A stretch of 40,481 bases of DNA from Anaerolinea sp. (GTDB lineage Bacteria; Chloroflexota; Anaerolineae; Aggregatilineales; Aggregatilineaceae). Within the stretch, counting starts at the first letter, position 1, and each line of letters opens with the position of its first letter. Positions 1-7,405 of the stretch are shown here, in pieces. The stretch spans positions 1 to 40,481 of the forward strand of contig DYEN01000088.1 in assembly GCA_020725705.1 (NCBI GenBank). Direction: 5' to 3'. The notes under the pieces are model-generated. The model made no database searches and was not told the origin of the DNA. It saw nothing but the letters and a program-made list of their open reading frames with translations. Position numbers and translations under genes: made by a program.

Positions 1-1244
1 ATGTAGTTGATGTACTCGTGCGAGAAGCCCGGGACCAGATCCTGGCGCACGGGCGGAATGTGCGCGGCGCCGCGGTTTGAATAGTTGTCGATCGCGTGGC
101 GCAAGATCTCTTTGGCGACTGTGAGGGCGCGGTGTTCGTCGAACTCGATGTGCGTTGCCCCCTTGATTCTGACTTTGGGTGAAGTCGTAATAATCTTTGT
201 ATGGAAGTTGCTCGCAAGCTCGACCAACGCCTGCATGATACACTGAACGTCCACCACCATCGCCTCGACGGCGCCGGTCAGGATCGCCAGTTCCTGCTGG
301 AGAAAGTTGCCCGCCGCCGGAATACCCTGGCGCATCAGAATCTCGTTGGCCGTGCAGCAGATGCCGGAGAGATTGACACCCTGCGCCCCGGCCGCTCGCG
401 CATAGGCGATGATCTCGGGATCCTGCGACGCAACGACCATCATCTGGCTCAGGGTCGGCTCGTGACCGTGCACAATGACGTTCACCATATCCTCCTTCAG
501 GACGCCGAGGTTGGCCTGTCCGAGGACGGGCGCCGGCGTGCCGAAGAGAATATCGGAGACATCTGTGGCGATCATGCTGCCTCCCCAGCCATCGGAGAGC
601 GCGGTGCGGATCGCATGCTCTAGAATGTGCTCGGCATCCTGGTCGTCACCGATGTGCGTGCGATGCAAGGCTTCGACCACTTCCCGGTCGATCCCGCGCG
701 GCACGACCCCACGTTGTTTCCACACTTCTTGTCGCTTCTTTGGCGCGCGCCGGATGGGCACAACTTCGCCGCGCTGCTGACCAAACTGGGCAATGTAGAG
801 GTCGGCCAGATCGTTGGCAATTTCGGCTGGCGCACGCCCATCGATGGGGATACCGTAGCGGGCCGCCACCGTGCGCAGCTTGGCGACATCGCGGATGACA
901 TAGCCTTCTGCCTCACCGTTCGCCACCGCTTTGAGCGTGAAGGCCATATCTCGCCCGTGGTCGGAGTGAGCAGCCGCCCCCGCAGCGATGGCGCGAATCA
1001 GATTGCGGGCCTGGATCGTGTCGATCGTCGCGCCGCAGACGCCGGTCTGGCCGTCTTTCGTCAGGCGGCACGGACCCATTCCACACAGCTTGCAGCACAT
1101 GCCTGCCGCCCCGATATTGCAGGGCGACATCTCCTCTGCCCTGGAAAATGCCGTGCTCAGCCCCAGCTCATCGGCACGGATCAGCATTTGTTGGGCGGCA
1201 AGGTCAGCGGTGCGCTGCTCTGGAGATCGCGTTGTCTTAGCCAT
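1..1244 (-). CDS. cooS: anaerobic Ni,Fe carbon-monoxide dehydrogenase catalytic subunit, 3' end beyond window
   Basis: Reading the minus strand from ATG at 1244 gives an open frame of about 414 codons to the window edge; the family is usually about 630-640 residues, so the C-terminal third is missing here. It catalyses reversible CO oxidation to CO2. Visible features are the N-terminal cysteine set for the shared D-cluster (C42, C50) and the B-cluster (C51, C54, C59, C70), in the arrangement CCKLCGMGPCRL followed by VCGA. The HGHEPTLSQM segment carries the conserved histidine of the C-cluster, and GICCTANE carries a C-cluster cysteine. It overlaps the upstream HMA-like gene by 8 nt, so the two are probably cotranslated. 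No cooF or cooC is visible on this side; they may lie beyond the edge. Identification is by family motifs and is firm. Confidence 0.95.
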   Translation of the reverse strand, partial: MAKTTRSPEQRTADLAAQQMLIRADELGLSTAFSRAEEMSPCNIGAAGMCCKLCGMGPCRLTKDGQTGVCGATIDTIQARNLIRAIAAGAAAHSDHGRDMAFTLKAVANGEAEGYVIRDVAKLRTVAARYGIPIDGRAPAEIANDLADLYIAQFGQQRGEVVPIRRAPKKRQEVWKQRGVVPRGIDREVVEALHRTHIGDDQDAEHILEHAIRTALSDGWGGSMIATDVSDILFGTPAPVLGQANLGVLKEDMVNVIVHGHEPTLSQMMVVASQDPEIIAYARAAGAQGVNLSGICCTANEILMRQGIPAAGNFLQQELAILTGAVEAMVVDVQCIMQALVELASNFHTKIITTSPKVRIKGATHIEFDEHRALTVAKEILRHAIDNYSNRGAAHIPPVRQDLVPGFSHEYINY

Positions 1245-1641
1245 GGCCGTCGTCTTCTGCCTCCGTTCTTGCTACGACGCCGAATCCCGGGCACGGCCAG
1301 CCAGCCTGGGTGTCAGTCCTACTTTCCTGGGCAAAGCCCACCGACCGCCCAAGCTGCTGGTACATCGTGGTGTGGCGGAAGGGCGTGCTCTCCGGTTGCA
1401 GATAAGCAGCCTTCCCTGGCTCCACCGGAACGTTCAGGCGTTGGGTATAGCCTGCCTCTTGCAGCACCTGGTGCAGTTTCTCCGGGGTGACCAGCGTCGC
1501 GTCGTAATCGATCTCGACGACTCCGAAACAACTGCTCGCATACACCGCCGCAACACCCGGTAGCTGGAACAGGAGACGCCTGACTTCGGTGACGTGGTGA
1601 TCGCCGTACATAGAGGGAGTGTCAATGATAATCTTCTGCAT
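1237..1641 (-). CDS. small HMA-fold protein without CxxC, upstream of cooS
   Basis: A 134-residue protein. Residues 1-65 follow the beta-alpha-beta-beta-alpha-beta pattern of heavy-metal-associated domains: MQKIIIDTPSM, then a helix, GVAAVYASSCFGVVEIDYD, and EKLHQVLQEAGY. The metal-binding GMxCxxC loop is replaced by TPSMYGDHH (residues 8-16). That leaves two histidines, an aspartate and a lone cysteine (C38) as possible ligands. Residues 70-134 are a proline- and polar-rich tail of unknown role. ATG at 1641 is chosen because TAAGG lies 9 nt upstream; a TTG two codons earlier sits too close to that site. The 8-nt overlap with cooS suggests a role in CO dehydrogenase maturation, perhaps nickel handling, but this is only inference from position and fold. 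Confidence 0.75.
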   Translation of the reverse strand: MQKIIIDTPSMYGDHHVTEVRRLLFQLPGVAAVYASSCFGVVEIDYDATLVTPEKLHQVLQEAGYTQRLNVPVEPGKAAYLQPESTPFRHTTMYQQLGRSVGFAQESRTDTQAGWPCPGFGVVARTEAEDDGHG

Positions 1642-1869
1642 GGTCAATTACCTTATGAATGTCTATTAACAAGATCACCGGCACAGGGATGTCTCGGGCG
1701 CGAACCCGCTGTGCCATAATTAAGCGGTGGCCTCGGCTCGCTGCATTAGATAGTTGTGGTGGTACGTTTACGGAGCGTGGGGGTTGTTTGCGACAGGGGG
1801 CGGCGATGCCCGCTCCGCCATATCCGGTTTTAAATAGTCACACTAAGCGGCATCCGGCCAGCACCGGAA

Positions 1870-1885
1870 TGTGACGCATTACACA
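1870..1885 (-). promoter_or_regulatory. possible CRP/CooA-family site upstream of the CO dehydrogenase operon
   Basis: On the minus strand this reads TGTGT-N6-TCACA, one mismatch from the CRP-family consensus TGTGA-N6-TCACA. It lies about 230 nt upstream of the HMA-like start, in an AT-richer stretch. CooA, the CO sensor of some cooS operons, belongs to the CRP family, so the match is suggestive. The distance is long and no clean -10/-35 pair is placed relative to it. Confidence 0.3.
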
Positions 1886-2072
1886 ATTTAATACATTGTA
1901 CTGAGGTGCACAGGCAGAGTCTATGCGCCAAACAAGCTACCTTTCAAACTTTCCTGGTACATTTATACTGGTATATTCGAACTATTTAGATAGAACAGTC
2001 ACGGCCCGTCTGACACCCCGAGCACAATGCATCAAACGACGCGACCCAGGAGAAGAACACGCGAACAAACAC

Positions 2073-2139
2073 GGGCCAGGTGTCACGACTCGAGAACCAT
2101 CAGCGCGGTTGATGCTTGCGGTCGCGAGACACCTGGCCC
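2073..2139. repeat. long imperfect hairpin with 12-bp perfect outer arms
   Basis: GGGCCAGGTGTC at 2073-2084 is perfectly repeated in inverted form at 2128-2139. Inside, CGAC (2086-2089) can pair with GTCG (2121-2124), and a further short pairing exists around CATCA/TGATG. The whole folds into one stem of about 67 nt. It lies beyond the 3' end of the epimerase gene without a T-run, so it may be a factor-assisted terminator, a structured RNA or a cruciform. Confidence 0.55.
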
Positions 2140-2316
2140 CACCCTTCACCGGGTCTGCGATGCGCCCCATGCCCTGCCTGTTCCCGGCGCCGAACCCGAG
2201 GGCACGCCCGGCGCACGCAGGATAACCGCGCTAATTGCGCTCGCTTCGGGCGCCCGCTCAAGCGCGCCCGGCATGTCCCGGCCATCCGGCAGCCACATCG
2301 CATCAGGCGCGCGGTT

Positions 2317-3306
2317 TTAGACTTTCCCGGTGAGAATGCGCCCCGATTGAACGGAGTCTGCGCCGAGTGCCGAGGCCAACTCCACACGGAAGCCATCGCG
2401 CCAGCTACGATACCTGGGCGACCAGCCCAGGTCTTGTCTGGCTTTTTGGTTGGATGCCCCGCGCTGTTCTGTCATGAAGAAAACGCCAAAGCGCCCGGCG
2501 GCCAGCCGGCCAATAAGCTTAGACACGCGCATCGGCGGTGGCGCACCACACAATGTGGCATAGATCGGCAACCACTCTCGTAGAGGCGCGGGGTCATCGT
2601 CGACAATGTTATAGAGACCGGGATTGCCGCGCTCCATTACGACTATGGTTGCATCGGCGGCGTCTTCCACATGTATAAAAGAAAACACTCCGCCGCCGTT
2701 ACCGATGATTGGAACGCGTTTCCGGCGCACGTCGCCAGTGAAACTACCGTCCGCCGAATACATGGTACCCGGCCCATACAAGTGCCCGTAGCGCAAGGCA
2801 ATGCCCTCGATGCCGGACGCGTTCAGAACCATGTCCTCAAGCTGGTGAACTGCCTCTACGACCACGACAAACGCGGCTGGCGCGTGCCTATAGAGCGGAT
2901 CCGTTTCCGTAGCAGGACTGTTGCCCGGCGTATAGTATGTTGCAATGCTCTGAGCGATGAAACGGCGTGCTCCGGCAGCTTTGGCCGCTTGCAACAAAAG
3001 CCGTGTGCCCTCAGTCCGAAGCCTGTTTGTCGGCGCCATGTCCCGCCTGATCTGGCGAGGATCGATACGGTGGGGAATGCTCGTTAACTGGTGAATAACC
3101 ACTTCCGGTTTGGCATCGAGGACCGCCCTGTGTAACTTATCCCTATCAAATACATCAAGGACGACCGGGTGAGCGCCGACAGCGCGAATTTCGGGAACCC
3201 GATCGGGGCGGCGCGTCATGGCTACGACCGTATGGCCCGCTTCTACCAAACGAGGAAGGAGTTGGCGTCCAATAGCACCGGTTGCACCCGCAACAAAGAC
3301 GTTCAT
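2317..3306 (-). CDS. NAD(P)-dependent epimerase/dehydratase, atypical extended SDR, likely ECF41 target
   Basis: A 329-residue Rossmann protein. The N-terminus is the dinucleotide-binding strand-loop MNVFVAGATGAIG, followed by TRR for the nucleotide end and a VVLDVFD segment. The usual catalytic YxxxK is not present: the expected place reads AAFVVVVEAVHQLE, so this is an atypical SDR that may bind rather than turn over a sugar nucleotide. The substrate is unknown. ATG at 3306 has a strong GGGAGG 8 nt upstream. It is divergent from an ECF41 sigma factor and carries its own ECF41-like promoter at 3373-3399. Genes for epimerases, oxidoreductases and carboxymuconolactone decarboxylases are the usual neighbours and targets of that sigma family, so regulation by the neighbour is likely. 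Confidence 0.85.
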   Translation of the reverse strand: MNVFVAGATGAIGRQLLPRLVEAGHTVVAMTRRPDRVPEIRAVGAHPVVLDVFDRDKLHRAVLDAKPEVVIHQLTSIPHRIDPRQIRRDMAPTNRLRTEGTRLLLQAAKAAGARRFIAQSIATYYTPGNSPATETDPLYRHAPAAFVVVVEAVHQLEDMVLNASGIEGIALRYGHLYGPGTMYSADGSFTGDVRRKRVPIIGNGGGVFSFIHVEDAADATIVVMERGNPGLYNIVDDDPAPLREWLPIYATLCGAPPPMRVSKLIGRLAAGRFGVFFMTEQRGASNQKARQDLGWSPRYRSWRDGFRVELASALGADSVQSGRILTGKV

Positions 3307-3372
3307 GTGATGACCTCCCTAGTAGTGCCGCCGGCCCACCAAAACCCGGCCGCCGGTGTCTTCGCACATAGG

Positions 3373-3399
3373 TACGAAAACCTGGGCCGATTTGTGACA
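3373..3399 (-). promoter_or_regulatory. ECF41-type promoter for the epimerase gene
   Basis: On the minus strand TGTCACA (3399-3393) is followed by 16 nt and then CGTA (3376-3373). The ECF41 family recognises TGTCACA near -35 and CGTC near -10. The start codon is about 66 nt downstream. The first bases of the spacer (AATCGGC) almost match those of the opposite promoter (GATCGGC). Confidence 0.75.
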
Positions 3400-3480
3400 A
3401 GAAGGGCGAAAGCATATGCCTGTTTTGATAGTGAAGCGGATCAGGAACGGCAGCCCTTGTGCGGATCAGCCAGCCGCCGG

Positions 3481-3507
3481 TGTCACAGATCGGCTGCGGC
3501 GTTCGAC
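3481..3507 (+). promoter_or_regulatory. ECF41-type autoregulatory promoter for the sigma factor gene
   Basis: TGTCACA at 3481-3487, a 16-nt spacer, then CGAC at 3504-3507. Spacing is identical to the divergent promoter at 3373-3399, and seven bases after the -35 element are nearly shared. The sigma gene starts 43 nt downstream. Autoregulation is the common arrangement for this family. Confidence 0.75.
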
Positions 3508-3550
3508 TTATATTGTGTGAGACTGCCATGCAAAGGTAACGGAGCGTGTC

Positions 3551-4441
3551 ATGGCGACAGCTAGCTACGATGCGTTCTATCAGCATCAGCCGCTGCTCTT
3601 CAGTATCGCCTACCGTATGGTTGGAACTGTCGCTGATGCAGAAGACATTGTCCAGGAAGTACTGATCGACTGGTATCCGAAGGTCGAACAGGAGCTGGAT
3701 ATCGAATCGCAGAAATCGTACCTGGCTGCCATGGTGATCCGGAAATCCATCGATTATCTGCGTCATGCCTATGTGCAGCGGGAATCCTATTTTGGCACAT
3801 GGCTACCGGAACCCATCGTCTGCAGCGATCCGCACGAATGTACAGAGCGGCTTGTGCTGAAGGATAACGTATCACTGGCCTGGATGTTGCTTTTGGAGCG
3901 CCTGTCGCCGCTGGAGCGAGCGATCTACATCCTGCGCACTGCGTTTGACTTTGATTACAAAACGATTGCGGAGTATGTGGGGAAACAGGCCGATAACTGC
4001 CGCAAGATCATGCAGCGAGCGCAGCAGCGGATCATGGAAGGCAAGCCTGAGTACGATATCTCCGATGAACAACACCGCTGCGTCGTCCAGGAATTTCTGA
4101 GAGCGGCCAACAGTGGGGATATCGAAGCCCTGCTCGACACATTGCTGCCCGGTAGTACATTCATATCAGATGGAGGCGGGAAGATCGCCGCCGCGGTGCG
4201 AAAGGTGCACGGCGCTGATCGGATTGGCCGCTTCATGCTGGGAATTCGCAAGAAAGGACCCCACCCGCTTTATTACCAGATCGTCATTGTGAATGGCGAT
4301 TACGGTATCCTGGCCTGGGATGAGACTTCCATCCAATACGTGATGGCGATGGCGTTTCGCAACGGCAAGATTGCCACAATCTACAGCATTCGGAACCCGG
4401 ATAAATTGCGTCACGTCCACCCCAATCAAGCGCGCCGTTAG
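3551..4441 (+). CDS. sigJ: ECF41-family RNA polymerase sigma factor with SnoaL-like C-terminal domain
   Basis: A 296-residue protein. Residues 8-75 are sigma region 2 (FSIAYRMVGTVADAEDIVQEV) and residues 105-160 are sigma region 4 with its helix-turn-helix. The linker has the family hallmark WLPEP (84-88). Residues 172-290 form a SnoaL/NTF2-like domain with DGGG (207-210) and NPDKL (282-286), the other two signature motifs. In this family the C-terminal domain controls sigma activity in place of a separate anti-sigma factor, and none is seen here. ATG at 3551 is preceded by GGAG at 3541. The likely regulon visible in the window is itself plus the divergent epimerase. The inducing signal is unknown. 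Confidence 0.93.
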   Translation: MATASYDAFYQHQPLLFSIAYRMVGTVADAEDIVQEVLIDWYPKVEQELDIESQKSYLAAMVIRKSIDYLRHAYVQRESYFGTWLPEPIVCSDPHECTERLVLKDNVSLAWMLLLERLSPLERAIYILRTAFDFDYKTIAEYVGKQADNCRKIMQRAQQRIMEGKPEYDISDEQHRCVVQEFLRAANSGDIEALLDTLLPGSTFISDGGGKIAAAVRKVHGADRIGRFMLGIRKKGPHPLYYQIVIVNGDYGILAWDETSIQYVMAMAFRNGKIATIYSIRNPDKLRHVHPNQARR

Positions 4442-4477
4442 CCCGGAACGACGCCGGTCAAACGTGCCGGCAAGTTT

Positions 4478-4515
4478 GGGGTGCCCCGCCAAGTTGTGCA
4501 GGTGCGAGGCACCCC
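4478..4515. terminator. possible hairpin between convergent sigma and lutC genes
   Basis: GGGGTGCC (4478-4485) and GGCACCCC (4508-4515) are perfect inverted repeats with a 22-nt loop, placed between the convergent 3' ends. No T-run follows on either strand, so termination here is only suggested by position. Confidence 0.35.
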
Positions 4516-4541
4516 TGCCAGGCCGACGTTTATGTCGCTGA

Positions 4542-5198
4542 TTACAGGCGGTGGGGTTGAGTGCGGAGCAGCAGCACGTGCACCTCACCGGGTCCGTGCA
4601 TACCTCGGACCGGGATATTGCCGATATCCCCGGTGCGGCTGGGGCCGCTAATCACACTGATCGAACTGGTTGTGCCGAACTGATCCGGCCCGCCGGCGGA
4701 TATGGCCCCCAGCCACGCTTCCAGACCCGGATACAACCGGTCGGCAGTCAGCACGGCGACGTGCAGCGGCGGAAGAAGCGATGCCAGCCGGGGTTTGCCG
4801 GCACCGCTGCACAGCACAAGGCTGCCTGTGCCAGCCAGGCCCGCATCCGCCCCGGTGATGCCGACCCTGACTTGCGGATCGCCGTGTGCCACACAGATTC
4901 CCTTCCGCCTCAGCCCGTCACTCAGACCGGCGAGCGGGATGTACGCCGGGTCCCAGGCCAGGACGGTGCTTTCAGGCTCCAGGAGCGCCAGCAGATGGGC
5001 AAGTGCATCCGCTTCATCGTCAAAGACGTGAACCGTACACCCCAGTTTCACGGCCGCGCTGACAAAGTGCGCCATGAGTTCTAATGGGGACGTTTCCTCA
5101 AGCGGCACCATGGGGCGATGTTCCGCCAAGGGAAGAGCTTCCGCAAACGGTCGGCGCGCCGACCGCAGCCTGCCCAGTATCGCGGCTCTACTGCTCAT
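4542..5198 (-). CDS. lutC: lactate utilization protein C (LUD domain)
   Basis: A 218-residue LUD-domain protein, the third part of the LutABC complex that oxidises L-lactate to pyruvate in the cytoplasm. The family fold is seen in the central stretch GITGADAGLAGTGSLVL and in the C-terminal PSRTGDIGNIPVRGMHGPGEVHVLLL, which is the typical LutC end. ATG at 5198 is chosen: it overlaps the end of lutB by 11 nt, matching the lutA/lutB junction, and removes an arginine-rich artefact upstream. It is the last gene of the minus-strand catabolic cluster. Within the family, enzymes acting on related 2-hydroxy acids such as glycolate cannot be excluded. Confidence 0.9.
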   Translation of the reverse strand: MSSRAAILGRLRSARRPFAEALPLAEHRPMVPLEETSPLELMAHFVSAAVKLGCTVHVFDDEADALAHLLALLEPESTVLAWDPAYIPLAGLSDGLRRKGICVAHGDPQVRVGITGADAGLAGTGSLVLCSGAGKPRLASLLPPLHVAVLTADRLYPGLEAWLGAISAGGPDQFGTTSSISVISGPSRTGDIGNIPVRGMHGPGEVHVLLLRTQPHRL

Positions 5199-6600
5199 GA
5201 CGTTTTGCCGCCTCGCGTGCCTGCCACAGCGCGTGAAACGATGTGCCCGGCGGCGGCGGCAAAGCGCGGTGCCGTGTCCACGCACGCCAGGGCCCCGGCA
5301 AACGTTGGGGAATCAGACGCATCCCCCAGCGGACCAGGCGCCGGCCCCAGCCAAACAGCCGCCGCGACCGGCTTCCTTTAGCCCACAGGCGCATGCCTAG
5401 CGACCAGGAAACGGGGGAATGTCCCTGCTGCACCAGGTCCCGCCGCAGGTCGAGCAGCATCCGGGGCAGGTCGATATCCACCGGGCAAACTTCCTTGCAC
5501 CGGCCACACAGGCTGCTGGCGAACGGCAGCGGCGCGGCGTTATCGAGGCCGACGAGTAGCGGCGTCAGCACCGCGCCTATCGGCCCCGAGTAGATCCAGC
5601 CGTAGGCGTGGCCGCCGGTCGATGCGTAAACGGGGCACGCGCTCAGGCACGCGCCGCAGCGGATGCACGAAAGAACTTCCGCATAGTCGGTCGCGTAAAT
5701 GCGGCTGCGGCCGTTATCCACCAGAATGATGTACACCTCTTCGGGGCCGTCTTCTTCTCCGGCGCCGCGCGGGCCGTGGATCATCTGGGTGTACACCGTC
5801 ATGCTCTGCCCGCTGTTGCTGCGTGCCAGCATCTGCGAGAGCGTCGCGAAATCGGCCAGCGTTTCGACGACCTTCTCAATCCCCACAAGTGCCACAAGCA
5901 CTCGCGGCAGCGTCGTCACCATGCGCCCGTTGCCCTCGTTGGTAGAAAGGCACAGGCTGCCCGTTTCCGCCACAATGAAGTTGCCGCCGCAAATGCCCAG
6001 GTCCGCTTGCAGGAACGCCCGGCGCAAATGCTCGCGCACGAACCGCGTCATCTCTTCGGCGCGATCGGTGAATGGCATTTGCAGCTTGCGGATGAACAGA
6101 TCGCGAATCTCGTCTTTCGACATATGTAGTGCCGGTCCGACAATGTGGCTGGGTGCTTCGCCGGCCAACTGCACGATATACGCGCCCAAGTCTGTTTCGA
6201 GGACTTCGACGCCGATCTGCTCCAACGCCGGATTCAGCCCGATCTCCTCGGTCAAGGTGCTCTTGCTCTTCGTGATGCGCCGGGCGCCGTGCCGGCGCAC
6301 CAGGTCGATCACGTGTTGGCGCGCTTCGGCGGCATCCGCCGCCCACAACACGTGCATCCCGTTGGCCTGCATACGGGCTTCCGCCTGTTCGAGCAAGTCG
6401 GGCAGGTTGCGCAGCGCCCGTCGCTTCGCCTCGGCGGCTTGCCGACGCAGCGCTTCACCGTGTTCGCGGCCAAACTCAAACACGCCGGCTGTTCGCCCCT
6501 GCAGCCCGTTGCGCGTGCAGACAGCGAGCGTTGCCTGCAGGTGGGGATTGCTCAGGGCGATCTGCGCGGTGGCGATGAAATTGTTCGCCTTAACGTCCAT
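5188..6600 (-). CDS. lutB: lactate utilization iron-sulfur protein B
   Basis: A 470-residue protein close to the usual LutB length. Residues 60-290 form a LUD domain (RITKSKSTLTEEIGLN, then GNFIVAETGSLCLSTNEGNGR). Two 4Fe-4S motifs follow: C312, C315, C318, C322 in CIRCGACLSACP, and C365, C368, C372 in CGRCKEVCP. It passes electrons in the LutABC lactate oxidation complex. The start overlaps the end of lutA by 11 nt and its own end overlaps lutC by 11 nt, so the three are translationally coupled. Confidence 0.95.
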   Translation of the reverse strand: MDVKANNFIATAQIALSNPHLQATLAVCTRNGLQGRTAGVFEFGREHGEALRRQAAEAKRRALRNLPDLLEQAEARMQANGMHVLWAADAAEARQHVIDLVRRHGARRITKSKSTLTEEIGLNPALEQIGVEVLETDLGAYIVQLAGEAPSHIVGPALHMSKDEIRDLFIRKLQMPFTDRAEEMTRFVREHLRRAFLQADLGICGGNFIVAETGSLCLSTNEGNGRMVTTLPRVLVALVGIEKVVETLADFATLSQMLARSNSGQSMTVYTQMIHGPRGAGEEDGPEEVYIILVDNGRSRIYATDYAEVLSCIRCGACLSACPVYASTGGHAYGWIYSGPIGAVLTPLLVGLDNAAPLPFASSLCGRCKEVCPVDIDLPRMLLDLRRDLVQQGHSPVSWSLGMRLWAKGSRSRRLFGWGRRLVRWGMRLIPQRLPGPWRAWTRHRALPPPPGTSFHALWQAREAAKRHEQ

Positions 6601-7387
6601 CCTCTATGCCTGCTTCCAAACCATCGGCCAGCACATCCGCAATGTGGCGCGCGCGCTTGCGCGCTCCGAGCCGCGCCAGCCCGCCGTTGATATGCATCAT
6701 GCAGCTCAAGTCGCCCAGCACAATCGTATCTGCGCGACATGCCTCAATCGCATCGATTTTGCGCTGCAGTATCGCGCCGCTGATATCCGGCATCTTCACG
6801 CTGAACAGACCGCCAAACCCGCAGCATTCCTCTTCGTTGATCAGTTCCTCGATGGTAGCGTTCTCGACGCGACCTAGCAGCGCACGCGCCGCTCTCCGCA
6901 GCCCGAGGATGCGCAGCCCGTGACACGAATCATGGAACGCAAAGGTGCGCGGTTCGGGCAGACGCAGACCCAGGTCCTCGACCCCCAAACCGTCGACGAG
7001 GAACTCGGTGAACTCCCATGTGATCGACGCGAGCCTTTCGGCGCGCGGCAGATCGGGATCGCCTTCGAACAAACGCGGGTATTCGTGACGGACCATCGCC
7101 ACGCACGAGCCGGAGGGCGCCACGACGACTTCGGCATCCTCAAACGCGCGCAGGAACTGGCGCGCCACCTGCCGGGCTTCCTTCCAGTAACCGCTGTTAA
7201 AGGCTGGCTGGCCGCAGCACGTCTGCGCGAGCGGAAACCTCACCGTCAGCCCCAGATGCTCCAGCAGCCGCACGACAGACATCCCCGTCTGTGGAAACAG
7301 GGCGTCGGCGATGCACGTCACAAACAGCGAAACAGCTTTGCCCACAGGAGACGGGCGTTCCGGCAAGCGCGCGTGCGGTAGATTCAT
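6590..7387 (-). CDS. lutA: lactate utilization protein A (cysteine-rich CCG domains)
   Basis: A 265-residue protein with two cysteine-rich CCG modules, TCCGQPAFNSGY and ECCGFGGLFSVK, each completed by upstream and downstream cysteines (FVTCIADALF, DSCHG, SCMMHINGG). These resemble the clusters of heterodisulfide reductase subunits and carry electrons in the Lut complex. ATG at 7387 is preferred: GAGG lies 7 nt upstream, whereas a GTG four codons earlier overlaps that site. The gene begins 18 nt after the SDR stop codon, so it is in the same transcript as the sugar genes. Confidence 0.93.
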   Translation of the reverse strand: MNLPHARLPERPSPVGKAVSLFVTCIADALFPQTGMSVVRLLEHLGLTVRFPLAQTCCGQPAFNSGYWKEARQVARQFLRAFEDAEVVVAPSGSCVAMVRHEYPRLFEGDPDLPRAERLASITWEFTEFLVDGLGVEDLGLRLPEPRTFAFHDSCHGLRILGLRRAARALLGRVENATIEELINEEECCGFGGLFSVKMPDISGAILQRKIDAIEACRADTIVLGDLSCMMHINGGLARLGARKRARHIADVLADGLEAGIEDGR

Positions 7388-7405
7388 CGAAAGCCTCACT
7401 GCCGG

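Larger units (their letters stand above)
1642..2316. other. 675-nt intergenic region without a credible gene
   Basis: No frame here looks like a real protein; the short open frames are arginine- and proline-rich and lack ribosome sites. The stretch 1800-2000 is noticeably more AT-rich than its surroundings and holds the CRP-like site. The stretch 2073-2139 holds a long inverted repeat. It separates the start of the CO dehydrogenase operon from the 3' end of the epimerase gene; both genes lie on the minus strand. Confidence 0.6.

Noticed and set aside
1659-2225. Short open frames in the gap upstream of the CO dehydrogenase operon
   Set aside because: They have arginine/proline-rich composition, no ribosome sites and no family resemblance.
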